64,000 nt of DNA from Echinometra lucunter. Taxonomy: Eukaryota; Echinodermata; Echinoidea; Camarodonta; Echinometridae. How positions within the stretch are numbered: position 1 is the first letter of the stretch; every line of letters begins with the position of its first letter. Below the pieces are notes generated by a model. That model did no database searches and was not told where the DNA came from. It saw only the letters and a list, made by a program, of their open reading frames with translations. Positions 23,790 to 35,290 of the stretch are shown one piece after another. A program made the translations under genes and the position numbers. The DNA is taken from assembly GCA_029962745.1 (NCBI GenBank), contig CM057169.1, positions 20,552,143 to 20,616,142 of the forward strand, in the 5' to 3' direction.

Positions 23790-26580
23790 AGCTCATTAAG
23801 GTGTCAAAGCCAAGGTTATAGAAGCCAAGGTTCGTCTTTCTACATTCAACAGGAGATCTTTCTACAAGTCCACTGCAAGGTTGCATGAACAGTCTTCTTT
23901 CATCGGGATTATTTCTTCAGCTCATGCCATATTCAGCCACATTGAACGTCAGGGTTCTACATTCATCTTTATCTAATGATATGGGCGTGACAGAGGGAAA
24001 TCCAACCCTCACCGTTTTTATATCTTTGCCTCATATTTTGTATTTCATGTAATCGTTATGCTTTCATCGATGTACATGAGGACCTCTCGTAGTTTGTCTA
24101 CAAAATGGGGACAGGTTCACTGTCAGTTCAGTTCAGTTCACTTTTATTAACTGTTATAAGTCATCATTAACATGAAATTGATTTTTAAAAAGTTTTATTC
24201 TCAATCTCAGCACACATTTTTGTGGGCGGGACCTCGAGTTCAGCGTGACAGACGGGACATGAATTTTCCTAGCTATTTCTTTTTTATATTTATGTATTCC
24301 TAGCTATTTCTGCTTTGATGTCTTGATGCTTTTTTACTTAACTCTCATTGGATAATCTTGAAACAAAATGTGTATATTCAAATCATAACTTATCACTGCC
24401 TTCTTAAAACCTACTTTTGAATCTCGAAATTTCATTTGGCTTGGGGAAAATTCCATGAATGAGAGCGTAACAGATGGGAGGAATTGTGACTGTACACGAA
24501 AATAAGCATTTCGACACATATCTTCTCAAAAAGCGGAGAGGATGCAGCTCTCCTCTATGTTTGAGGTCACCGAATCTCTTCTGACTCTGACATTCACTGT
24601 AGACTTCAACTAGTGTCTTTAAGCATGTTTAACAGGTTTACAAGCCCTTTGATGTATTGTTATCATTATAAACTTCAATATCAATTTTCGATGTATCTTT
24701 TAACTTTGGTGTGAAAAACCTCAAATCATCATAATTCGGAAATAAGCAGGGGAATTCCTCCTAAAACCATGAAAACAGGAATAATAATACCAGTTGACCT
24801 GATATGACATTCTGCAAACCATGTAAAATGCACTGAATGTCAAGTTTATGACTGATATGTTGTCTTGCTATCTCAAAAATATACACCACTAAAGTGATAT
24901 CCTGATGGCTGTAATTTCTGATTATTGTAATATATTCTACAAATTTGATATCATGTTAAAGATATCAATACCGTTTAAGTTGATTGCTGGGTACTTTTAA
25001 AAATTCAGAGTCTAATAAATTTTCTGTTTGTTTGCGTGTTGATGAGAAACAACAATAAGTCTGTCTTACATCTAAAAATATTTCCCGTTTCTCATATTCA
25101 TTGGAAAATTTGTGTTGCGGAAGTAAATGTTTAAAAAGAAAGGATTACTATATCAAGTCGGATGTAGAAGATTCAGGACAGCAAAAGAAAAATAAACGAG
25201 ATTGAAAAAGAGAGGAAGAAGGGAGGAAGAGAGAAATAGAGAGAAGGGACAGTTAAAGAGGAGCAGAATAAGAGACCAAGAGACAGACAGACAGTGACAA
25301 AAAGGCAAAGCAAAAAAAAAAAGGGGGGCTAGGGGTGCCGAGTATGGGAACAAGCATATTTTTTTTCTATAACATAAGTACTACGGCAAAGGTCCATTCA
25401 GAAAAGTGAAGGGATGCAGCCCTCTTATTCTATTCTGATTATACCGAATCTCTTCTGAATTAGATAACATTTATTATTGACTTTAATAACTTCTTTCAGC
25501 ATGTTCCACTTGTAAAAAAAAAAAAACTCTCAAAAGTTATTCCCAAAATCGTAAAAAAAAACTTTTTCATGTCGAAATACTTCGGTTAATTTCTATCATT
25601 GACTTAAAAGCCGGGGGATGGTGTGTACAAATATAACTTCCACTATTCAATGAAGAAGTAATACTTAAGTCAATCATCTGTTGACAATGTTGATAAATCT
25701 GTCATAAGCTACAGCTATAGTAGAAAAAAATTATTTTTGAAATGTTGTTGAAAACCAGAGATAACATTACGAGATCCCAAACAGTATGTGTGTGAGTATG
25801 TGTGCGGGAAACTGAGGGAGTGTGTTTACTCATGTGTGACTTCGTGCTAGAAATGCCGGCAATATAGTTACGTCGGTGATTTCTACATTTCATAATGAAA
25901 TCTGTTCAATACTGTTTACTTTGCCTCATGTAATTTCATTAACTTTCGTATATGTTAGGTGATAGGAGCTCAGCATCTCTTCCCGCGGATGTTATAATTA
26001 CTATTTTTATCATCATTATCATTATCATTATTATTACTATTAGTATCATTATTAATAGTGTGAACATATTTTATTTGCTTATGTTTGAAAATAATTACGT
26101 TGTAAAATTTCACTTTTAATCCCTAAGACAAAACAATCTCAATACCAGAACGAGACTCGGAATTCTGATTTATATGTATATATATATTTATACAACCACT
26201 TCAGTGGATAACATTGAAGCTGCAATACTCTTTTACAACTTTAGTTTTAAGGACATTTTGTATTAGATTGATTATCCCTGGATGTTTTCTTTTAGCGAAT
26301 GATGGAATGAACCCGGTCACATAGCTATTAGTCTGATCGCTATTATTCTGCATGTTTGTCCTTATTCTCTTGATGAAAAATCAAAAGACCTCCCTCATCA
26401 CTAAAAAAAGGTCAAAGGCATGACACGATATCGCATAGTCATTAGCTCATAAGCTCCGTATCAACCTATACATGATGATGCCACTTTCATCGAATCGGCC
26501 ATCTCACTTATGTTTCGCTGTTGCCTGATGATTGTTGCATTTCACGCCACTTTTCATTAGCTTATAAGTGACATATTCTA
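23790..26580. other. No gene seen; low-complexity tracts
   Basis: A GA-rich tract lies at 25180-25340 and short runs of A, GT and ATT repeats occur at 25500-26060. A partly duplicated stretch links 24530-24610 with 25400-25480. Small open frames have no motif or splice support. Confidence 0.5.
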
Positions 26581-26587
26581 CTGACTC

Positions 26588-26743
26588 TTGATAATAATAA
26601 TGATAATAATAATAATAATAATAATAATGATAATAATAATAAGAATAATAATAATAATAATGATAATAATAATAATAATAATAACAATAATGATAATAAT
26701 AATAATTATAATCATCATTATAATAATAATAATAATAATAATA
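26588..26743. repeat. ATA/ATG microsatellite
   Basis: AATAATAAT and GATAAT units run for about 155 bp and abut the SINE that follows. In the minus orientation this would be the tail of the SINE. Confidence 0.9.
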
Positions 26744-27008
26744 ATTTGCAACATTTACATAGCGCTTAATACAAATGTTTCTAAGCGTTGCATATTATTA
26801 CCTCGGCTTTAGTACGGCTACCTTGATCAGGCGCTCGAGCATTCAAGGAATTTCTTCCTACTGGGTACCCATTTACTACACCTGGGTGGAGAGTGACAAA
26901 TGTAGATAAACGTCTTGCCAAAGGACGCGAGTGCTGCGGTGGGATTTGAACCCCGGACCCTGTGGTTCAAAGTCCGGAGACTTATCCACTGATCCACAAC
27001 ACCTCTAC
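26744..27008 (-). mobile_element. tRNA-derived SINE
   Basis: On the minus strand the element begins GGTGTTGTGGATCAGTGGAT, an A-box-like start, and carries GGGGTTCAAATCCC, a typical B box, at the distance expected in a tRNA. The cloverleaf is imperfect, so it is not a functional tRNA gene. The body continues for about 190 bp and ends at the ATT-rich microsatellite. Confidence 0.8.
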
Positions 27009-27231
27009 TTGATAATGATAAACCATTCTTGTAAAGCTTTCTTGTAAAATTTCGATTTTAGTACATATATTCCTATCATTTTTTTCGAAATTCAAATAAG
27101 ATAATTTTACTTGTTTAATATTTGACCTCCAATATTTTGACCTCCAGCATATTTTTTTGTCAGTGAGGATATTCTCACCGGTAGAACTGAGTCATACTGC
27201 GACGATTTTAACTAACAGATATATCTACATC

Positions 27232-27912
27232 ATGGATTATCCTTCAAGCGAAAATACGTATAATGAGACAAGGAGGCATAGAGACTTTGAATGTGATATA
27301 AGTAATCTTGTATTTCTCAAGTGTTTCATGCTTTCCGTAAGTTTAGGATAATGTGTTGGAGTAAGTAGTACTAAGTACAAATAAATGCAATTTATTTGTT
27401 GTAGTAGGGATATTTTCTTCATTTTTTGAATAGGTGTACTGTATGAGTATTATTTAACCAAAAAAATTTAGTGTTGAAATGTTAACATACATTCAGCCCC
27501 AAAATGGTTAAGGCACGTGCGAAGATAATTCTAGTTGCATGTCATCATTTACGTGTGTCGGTTCTATGTTACAAACAGCTTTGAATATCTTTTGCGCTCA
27601 TATCTCAGGTTGTCCACTTCTCTTCCCATTGGCATAACGAGGCTGAGTATCGGCCCTCTAATTTTTTGGACTCGATGTACTTCAGCGAAAAAAACCAAGG
27701 CTCTGTGGTCATTATATCAGCTTTGAATTAGATTTCTGAATAAATACAAATCAGAACCGATTTTAAAGTGCTTTCATTTTGTTTATTTTATCCGGTAGGT
27801 AAAATGCATCTGTGCCGTGATCTGTCTGGTGATTCTCCTATTTGTCATCATTGCGATTATTCTTTTGGTTTCACTAATCTTTTTTTTATATTTATGTATA
27901 TGGTTTTACTAA
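27232..27912 (+). CDS. NEPSRH-family gene with C-terminal hydrophobic helix 1
   Basis: Exon 1 (27232-27336) begins MDYPSSENTYNETRRHRDFE and goes on for 15 residues to a strong donor TCC|GTAAGT in phase 0. Exon 2 (27799-27912) starts VKCICAVICLVILLFVII and is almost wholly hydrophobic to its TAA, total 72 residues. With no signal peptide and a helix at the extreme C-terminus, a tail-anchored membrane protein is the simplest topology. The extra hydrophobic patch LVFLKCFML before the junction is unusual among its relatives. Exon 2 is duplicated at 29425. No TATA box was found. Confidence 0.6.
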
Positions 27913-28358
27913 TCTTATCACGACCGTTTAAAACAATATTTTAAAAATCGTCTATTCTTCAACAAATTTGTAAATTGCAGTGATATAACTTCTTTACATA
28001 ACTGAAGACAATAATAAGTTTTACCTGGTGTTTTAAAAGAGATACATGTATATGTATCGAAGGGAATCATAAAGTCACAAGAACGATGGCCATTAGAAAC
28101 TTCTATGGACGTGAATGCCTACAAAGTCATAGTCTGAACTACAAAAGAGGGACGACGAATCTATAAAAACCTGCCACAATGAATGCATCCAAATCTGTAT
28201 ACGTCTTCAACGAAGGATAGTAGACATATTCGCAACAAAGTCCAGTCGAATTTCGTCACCCGCTGGCGCGGGGAAGCCCGCTTTCATGACATGAGCACCC
28301 TTCCCTGATTCACCAATCACAAACAACCACGACCGTGCTCCAGCGATCCATATCCTCT

Positions 28359-28365
28359 ATAAAAC
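28359..28365 (+). promoter_or_regulatory. TATA box, one-helix gene 2
   Basis: TATAAAA lies 106 bp upstream of the ATG at 28465. The same CTCTATAAAA context occurs at 29984 and 36306 at similar distances from their start codons. Confidence 0.75.
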
Positions 28366-28464
28366 TTTTCGTCGAGCTGCGTAGATGACACATAAAGAGA
28401 AGCGAAAAAACATTTTCAACATACTCTTACATTGAGAGGAAAGAAGTTTGGCACATACTGCATA

Positions 28465-29535
28465 ATGGGCAGGCCAACCCCAGGAATTAGATATAACGAG
28501 CCGAGCAGGCACAAAGAATGTGTAAGTAAACAAAATGTGTAAACCTCTTCATCTATCACATTTTATTTTAGATTGTTTAGAAAGTGTCATCTTGTAAGTG
28601 TGTAATTAAGAATGAACATACACTGCCTAATTTGTATCATGAGACGCCCTTGGCAGCCCCAGAAAAATTTAAGGTTACTATCTCAGAAGCACCTACGGGA
28701 CGGAAACGAGACCAAAAATATCACCGTGAATCTGTCTGGCGTCTGTTTGGTAGTAATTACAGTATAACGCAGGTCTAAATAATCTCTGACTCTGACAAGC
28801 CGGAAAGGAGGGGGGGGGGGGGTCATATTCTCTAGATGCGTTGTATGCGTGCACTACCTCTGTCAAATATGATTTTTTTTTTCTTGGGGTCGGGCATTTC
28901 TAGCAAATCGTGGCTGCGATCAACCCAGCGACAGAACGATGTTTTCATCTCGTCTTCTTTAGTACATGTGCGTTATGAAGAGAAATGATTTCAGCCATAC
29001 TTTTTTACAATTAAATTTCGGCATATTTGAAATCTCGTAGACGATAACCGGTCATCGCCTATCTTACATAACGCTGATCACTATGTTAAAATAATTTAAT
29101 ATCTAAAATGATAAAATCACTTAAAGATGTGCTAATACTGCCTGAAAATTTCTCACCGGGATTGCACCATACCAGAAAATTGTACTCTCTTATATCTATG
29201 TATCTATATATCTTTTGCGTTCATATCTCAGGTTGTCCACTTTTCTTCCCATTGGCATAACGAGGCTGAGTATCGGCCCTCTAATTTCAAAACTCGATGT
29301 ACTTCAGCGAAAAAAACCCCCCAAGGCTCTGTGGTCATTATATCAGCTTTGAATTAGATTTCTGAATAAATACAAATCAGAACCGATCTTAAAGTGCTTT
29401 CATTTTGTTTATTTTATCCGGTAGGTAAACTGCATCTGTGGCGTGATCTGTGTGGTGATTCTCCTATTTGTCTTCATTGCGATTATTCTTGGGCTTTCAC
29501 TAATCGTTTTTTTTATATTCATGCATATGATTTAA
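28465..29535 (+). CDS. NEPSRH-family gene with C-terminal hydrophobic helix 2
   Basis: Exon 1 (28465-28521) encodes MGRPTPGIRYNEPSRHKEC, the cleanest form of the motif, with donor TGT|GTAAGT in phase 0. Exon 2 (29425-29535) begins VNCICGVICVVILLFVFI and ends FMHMI and TAA, total 55 residues with one long hydrophobic helix at the C-terminus. A TATA box is at 28359. The intron contains an additional in-frame acceptor and a 65-codon open exon (28581-28778), described separately. Just before exon 2 the sequence switches from one duplicated segment to another (about 29202), so this exon pairing arose by recombination. Confidence 0.65.
28581..28778 (+). CDS. Possible alternative second exon
   Basis: After a TTTTAGATTGTTTAG acceptor the frame in phase 0 with the 28465 exon is open for 65 codons: KVSSCKCVIKNEHTLPNLYH, then a basic stretch with TGRKRDQKYHRESVWRLFG, ending ITQV and TAA. 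The copy at 30209-30406 is also open. Six differences between them include four at third codon positions and three are silent, weakly favouring coding use. The third copy near 36520-36650 is shortened and carries a stop, so the exon is not kept in all genes. Confidence 0.3.
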   Translation, partial: KVSSCKCVIKNEHTLPNLYHETPLAAPEKFKVTISEAPTGRKRDQKYHRESVWRLFGSNYSITQV

Positions 29536-29983
29536 CTAATCTGATAACGACCGTTTAAAAGAATATTTCAAAAATCGTCTATTCTTCAACAAATTTGTAA
29601 ATTGCAGTGATATAACTTCTTTACATAACTGAAGACAATAATAAGTTTTGCCTGGTGTTTTAAAAGAGATACATGTATATGAATCGAAGGGAATCATAAA
29701 GTCACAAGAACGATGGCCATTAGAAACTTCTACGGACGTGAATGCTACAAAATCATAGTCTGAACTACAAAAGAGGGACGACGAATCTATAAAACTCGCC
29801 ACAATGAATGCATCCAAATCTGTATACGTCTTCAACGAAGGATAGTAGACATATTCGCAACAAAGGCCAGTCGAATTTCGTCAACCGCTGGCGCGGGGAA
29901 GCCCGCTTTCATGACATGAGCATCCTTCCCTGATTCACCAATCACAAACAACCACGACCGTGCTCCAGCGACTGGATATCCTC

Positions 29984-29990
29984 TATAAAA
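29984..29990 (+). promoter_or_regulatory. TATA box, one-helix gene 3
   Basis: TATAAAA, 109 bp upstream of ATG 30093, in the same context as the copy at 28359. Confidence 0.75.
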
Positions 29991-30092
29991 ACTTTTCGTC
30001 GAGCTGCGTAGATGACACATAAAGAGAAGCGAAAAAAACATTTTCAACATACTCTTACATTGAGAGGAAAGAAGTTTGGCACATACTGCATA

Positions 30093-30780
30093 ATGGGCAG
30101 GCCAACCCCAGGAATTAGATATAACGAGCCGAGCAGGCACAAAGAATGTGTAAGTAAACAAAATGTATAAACCTCTTCATCTATCACATTTCATTTTAGA
30201 TTGTTTAGAAAGTGTCATCTTGTAAGTGTGTGATTAAGAATGAACATACACTGCCTAATTTGTATCATGAGACGCCCTTGGCGGCGCCAGAAAAATTTAA
30301 GGTTACTTTCTCAGAAGCACCTACGGGACGGAAACGAGACCAAAAATATCACCGTGAATCTGTCTGGCGTCTGTTTGGTAGTAATTACAGTATAGCACAG
30401 GTCTAAATAATCTCTGACTCTGACAAGCCGGAAAGGGGGGGGGGGGTCATATTCTCTCGATGCGTTGTATGCGTTCACTACCTCTGTCAAATATGATTTT
30501 TTTTTTCTTGGGGTCTGGCATTTCTAGCAAATCGTGGCTGCGATCAACCCAGCGACAGAACGTTGTTTTCATCTCGTCTTCTTTAGTAAAATCACTTAAA
30601 GATGTGCTAATACTGCCTGAAAAATTTCCACCGGGATTGCACCATCCCTCAAAATTGTACTCTCTTATATCCATGTAGTGCTCGTCTGGCTGTTGCAGAC
30701 TATTCGGAGGCAGCGTCTTCGTCATCATCGTTTTGGTAAGCATTCTCGTGGGCTTGTACTATGGTGGCATCTTCTTGTAG
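30093..30780 (+). CDS. NEPSRH-family gene with C-terminal hydrophobic helix 3
   Basis: Exon 1 (30093-30149) encodes the same 19 residues as the gene at 28465 (MGRPTPGIRYNEPSRHKEC). The donor is phase 0. Exon 2 (30679-30780), after the acceptor CATGTAG, encodes CSSGCCRLFGGSVFVIIVL and continues hydrophobic to GGIFL and TAG, total 52 residues. A juxtamembrane Cys cluster (four Cys around the junction) might be lipid-modified; that is inference. The poly(A) signal candidate is AATAAA at 31268. It differs from the 28465 gene only in its membrane exon, a natural exon swap. Confidence 0.7.
30209..30406 (+). CDS. Possible alternative second exon, copy 2
   Basis: Counterpart of 28581-28778, also open in phase 0 with its first exon and ending IAQV then TAA. 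It differs by I to F and T to A plus silent changes. Use of this exon would replace the membrane helix with a soluble basic tail. Confidence 0.3.
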   Translation, partial: KVSSCKCVIKNEHTLPNLYHETPLAAPEKFKVTFSEAPTGRKRDQKYHRESVWRLFGSNYSIAQV

Positions 30781-31267
30781 GATACCAACAATAGCTAAGA
30801 CAGTGATGGAGAGAGCTCGGAAACCATCAATTATGACTGAGATAAATCCGCCCATTAACGTTTCGACCCTACAAATTACTGTTATCTCTACAGCTGTCAC
30901 TGACGAGGGAAGAATGTTCACTTTAAGCAATATTCTCGACATAACACAGACCCTCAGACAGCGGCATCATAAAGTAGAAAAATAGGAAGAGGGAGGCAAC
31001 GTTATAAAATGAAACAATGCACACCCACACCCATCCACTAACTCAGTACTCTTACCCTTTAGCATTTCATCTAAGACCATGGACTCCAGAATTAATAAAG
31101 TGCCACCATCATGATATCAAGCTTGGTCGACACTATGCCACTCTCTCGGCAAAGTGGGCACATTGAAAAAAAAAACAAGATATAATGTTATCTATAATGT
31201 ATGTGTATGTGAAGAACAGTGTATTTGTTTGACGCATCACACCTAATTATGTAAGTCATAACCACAC

Positions 31268-31273
31268 AATAAA
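31268..31273 (+). terminator. Candidate poly(A) signal
   Basis: AATAAA about 490 bp after the stop codon of the gene at 30093. No closer canonical hexamer was noticed. Confidence 0.35.
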
Positions 31274-31279
31274 TAATGT

Positions 31280-34010
31280 TTATTTAAAAACCTATATTGT
31301 TGCTGCAGATGGCATAATCGTTTACATGCTAATAATGTTAAAAGGATGGTTAAACACTGTTTTTGTAGTGGTTTTTTTAAAAATTCATTTTAGGTAAAGT
31401 TAAATACCTCTTCTGTCAGTGTGTATTTATCTAGATGTACTGAAAATGTGTGTTTTATGTACAATGATTGTAAACTATTCTGTAAACAAAATGCTGTGAA
31501 TATGAAAACGTTTTGTCTTAATGGGAATTCTGTTCACTATTTAGAATAGTTTCATGGGTTATATACTTTACCGGTCCGCACATAATTTTCTCTTTTTATG
31601 ACATTGCCGTTAAGGATAAAACGTGGAACAAATATAATAATCTGTAACTTAACCATAAACAGGCACAAAACAAAATTTCAAAAAGTTTGAAAGAAGCAAC
31701 CATGCATGCCTCAGTGTTGGTTTAATGTCATGTAACGATTTCTGGTTAGTGGGGTCATAGCCATTCATTTTTGTACATTCGGTGTCAATAGTATTAGTTG
31801 GAGACATAATAAATTTGATGGGATCTTTAAAGATACGAAAAATCTTGTGATAAAAATTTAAAAGTATGTTAAGGAGATCTAGGAGTGTCTTTACGAAGGG
31901 GTAGAGGATTTCCCCTCCCCTCTGCATTTCATATTCTCAAATAGAAAATTGATTTTTAAAGGCATTATTGGCAAATTGCGAAAATTGATGACTGTCAGAG
32001 TCGGGTTTCTTGGGGTTCATTTCTAGGGGGTCGGGGCCGTGGGAGGTGGTGTAACTTTTTGCCAGATCCGATCCTCTTAGAAAGAAGGTCTGACGACGCT
32101 TCTCATATATGAACACCTTGATTTTAGTACTCCATGCTTTATTTAGTACTCTATTGCTAAAGGATTTGATTCTTGATGATTCCGTATTTATTTCAATTTT
32201 TTTGAAATAAATTTTAAATTAAATTTTACCTTAATAAATTTGCAGTGTGTGGTTACTTTTGAGTTTATCTGAATACTTACACTAACGTAATGGCGTACCA
32301 TTATCTTAAACAGCTCTGCAAAGAAGAAAAAGAAGGCGACGACGAAAAAGAGGAAGAGAAGAAGACTGAAAAAAATAAAAAAAGAAGACAAAGAAGAAGA
32401 CAAAGAAGAATGATAACAAAAACGAGAAAAAAAAAGAAAAATAAGAAGTATTGATATAAGAGCAGGGGGATGTAATGGGCAGAGAAAAAGAGGTACACAA
32501 GGAATCAAAAGGATGCATGAGACAGAAAGTGAAAGAAAAGGGAGCGGGTGAATAGGAATATCTGCCAATGTAATGAGAGGGGTAGGGAAGGGAAAGAGAG
32601 GGAAGATGAGAAGGAGATGGAAAAGTCAAGAAAGAAAGGTCATATGGAGTCAGAAAGATTTGTTTAGATAAATTGGAGGAAGAGGAGGCAGTCAGAGAGA
32701 GAGAGAGAGAGAGAGAAGGGGGGAGAGATATGGATAGAGTGAGGGTGGGAGGGAGGGTAATTGGGAAAATTTGGTATGGTTCTTAGACGGCCATTAGCTA
32801 TTGAACCTGATTTATGAATGATTTCTAACAATGAATTTCAGCAAACATTTCATGCAACCTCCATTAAATAAAAGGGTAAAGTGTAATGTGAAAACAGAAA
32901 TTAATGTAGCTCCTAAAATGCAGTGAAATAGAAATGAAACTTCAATAAGGAATTATCAGTCTTCCAGGTAGTTATATTTGTTTCCAATGTCTTAAAGTTA
33001 AATAATGTGCTTTGTGTCCAGATTATGTTTCATTAGCTTTTGTGCATTGACGCTTACACGGCCCCCCCCCCCTCCATGAAAAGAAAAGTTTACCAGTGTT
33101 ATTACGCTCCAGTCCTTGCATATAACATGTATAGTAAGAGAGAGAGAGAGAGAGAGAGAGAACGGTATAAGAAAATTGGAGAGGAGAGAGAATGAGAGAA
33201 TGAGCAAGAAGGGATGCACGAAATAAGTCTGCAATCTAGTCCGAGAGAAAAGAGGGAGTAAGTAATAGAGAGTCAGACAAGAGAGAGGGAGATACAATCT
33301 GAGCCTTAGCACTTATAGTCTAGGTAATCTGTGACAAAATCTAAAACCTACTGACACAAATGTTAATCGATATGTGCTCACGAATGTTATGCAAAAATTA
33401 TGAAATTATGCACCAATGATACATTCCATCACACCCAGAAAGAAGTACTCTTTGAAAAAAAAAGAGAAAACAAAAGTATCCATGCGACAGTTGTAAACTG
33501 ATCTATTTCTAAAAGGGAAACTGCAGGTTTGTGGGCGGGTGTTGCAATACTTGGTGCGTTGTTTGCGTGCGTGTGTATGTGTGCATTTGCGGTATGCACG
33601 TGTGTGTGTGTGTGTCATATGTGTAAATAAGTTAGGAAGGTGTAGCCAAGTGTGGTAATGCCGCAGTATTTCCTTTTAAAAAAACTTCGGTTTATAGTCC
33701 ACCGCGTGTAAAGCGAAGAATCGTCACCCTTTAAAAACAAATAAATTCACACAAGCTGTCAGGTCGTAAGCTCCTGAAGCAACTGGTTACAAAAATAATA
33801 ACCAGTATCTTAATGAAGAACAACCAAAAGATTATCTCACAAGGTAAATGTTGTTGTCCTTTTTTTCTCATTTTGCTGTGCTAAAGTGGTTGCGTATGAA
33901 TAAAAGTGTTCTAGGATTACCTTATATTGGCCGACGTAGAAGATTCAGGGCAGCGAAAGAGGACAGAGAGAAGTGATTGAAGATCAGGGCAACATAAGAG
34001 TCGAATAGTG

Positions 34011-34043
<33 letters not shown>

Positions 34044-34045
34044 TG

Positions 34046-34119
<74 letters not shown>

Positions 34120-34570
34120 AATCAGAGTTTATAGTAGAATGCCATTAAAAAATAAAATCATAGATTTTAAAAGAAAACGGAGCATAGCTCTAAAAAATGA
34201 AAGGCGAAGTCACACTCTTCGTCAGTGCCCACGGTGTGACAAAAAGATGTAAATGAAAATCCGTTTCTGAAACAGACGAAAAAACACGTCTGTTCATGGG
34301 CAGACGGATTGTGAAACTCACCTTTCAAAAGAAATCAACGCGCTGAAGATGGAGATGGCGCGAAGTAAATAACGCATCCCAAGACGCGTTGTCATGACTG
34401 CAAGATGACAATGGCGAACTCCAAAACAGGAAAATCTGAAAAGGACCTCACCGCCAACAGTCATAAAGTAGCAGTAAAAAAGCCTAAATAGAATTGAAAA
34501 TTAGTCTACTTGGCATCTAGATAATACAAGAATCAGAGTTGGTAGTAGAATGCCATTAAAAAATAAAATC

Positions 34571-34628
<58 letters not shown>

Positions 34629-34640
34629 AGTCGAAGAGTG

Positions 34641-34692
<52 letters not shown>

Positions 34693-35080
34693 AATTAATA
34701 TGAAAGAGGGACAGCTAGTAAGACAGAGACTGTCGTAGTTGTTTGAAGAAATGGGAGTGAACTGAACTCTCTACATGAATTACTGTAATCATACGATCTC
34801 TAAGCGCCTTTATTCGTGTAATCATGTGAGCCTTGGTCAAAAACCATGTCAGCCCACATAGATTGTAAGTAATAATCATTGTTTATCCCGTGACCCATGT
34901 ATCGACTAGCAAAAAAAATATATCACTATTAAAAATAACATTTTTCCACGTTTTATTTTAATTCTAAATTGTTTTAGGAATATCTCACGTTATCAGAAAG
35001 GTCTCCACTTTGCTGCAACAGTGCTGCAAAATAGAATAAAGGTGATTTTCCGAAGGGTGATGTCACTTTCGCGGCATCCC
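31280..35080. other. No gene seen; GA-rich and AT-repeat DNA
   Basis: The stretch 31290-31450 is related to 37555-37740 and 43560-43740, showing a shared downstream segment of the cluster genes. GA-rich tracts occupy 32300-32760 and 33130-33300. AT repeats follow at 34017-34116 and 34571-34624, flanked by direct copies of a 50-bp sequence containing ATGCCATTAAAAAATAAAAT (34140 and 34550). A GA run lies at 34648-34690. Confidence 0.55.
34017..34116. repeat. AT dinucleotide microsatellite
   Basis: Nearly uninterrupted TA repeats of about 100 bp; the open frame of repeated Tyr-Ile is an artefact. Confidence 0.95.
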
Positions 35081-35117
35081 TCCAATCCGTTGGCTCCACG
35101 TTCGCTGTGAGCTGCTT

Positions 35118-35144
35118 ATGCAAATCTCCGAAGTCCTATATAAA
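35118..35144 (+). promoter_or_regulatory. Octamer plus TATA box of cationic-helix gene
   Basis: ATGCAAAT (35118-35125), a match to the POU-factor octamer, lies 12 bp upstream of TATATAAA (35137-35144). The ATG is 147 bp downstream of the TATA box. Confidence 0.6.
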
Positions 35145-35290
35145 CACAGAACTCCGGAGGTAAGGAGAGTGCGGGCATTTAACCTGTGGGAAAAGATTTT
35201 TTTCCAAAAAAAAAAAAGATATCTCAACTTTATAATTCAAAATATCTTACATAACGGTCTAATCAACGATTCGTCATTCATACAATAAAA

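Larger units (their letters stand above)
27585..28980. repeat. Tandem duplication C, copy 1
   Basis: This unit runs from intron through TM exon, intergenic region, promoter, first exon and the following intron. It matches 29205-30590. Because it starts in one gene and ends in the next, duplicating it created a gene with a new exon combination. Confidence 0.85.
29205..30590. repeat. Tandem duplication C, copy 2
   Basis: Second copy of 27585-28980. After its end the sequence continues directly into the CSSGCC helix exon (30679), a module not in copy 1. Confidence 0.85.

Noticed and set aside
26588..26812. 74-codon open frame of repeated Met-Ile
   Set aside because: Translation of an ATA/ATG microsatellite plus the SINE end.
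26925..27005. tRNA gene on the minus strand
   Set aside because: A and B boxes are present, but the anticodon and acceptor stems do not pair well and a SINE body follows.
32188..32629. Long Ser/Phe/Leu-rich minus-strand frames
   Set aside because: Products of a purine-rich tract on the + strand; several frames are open at once.
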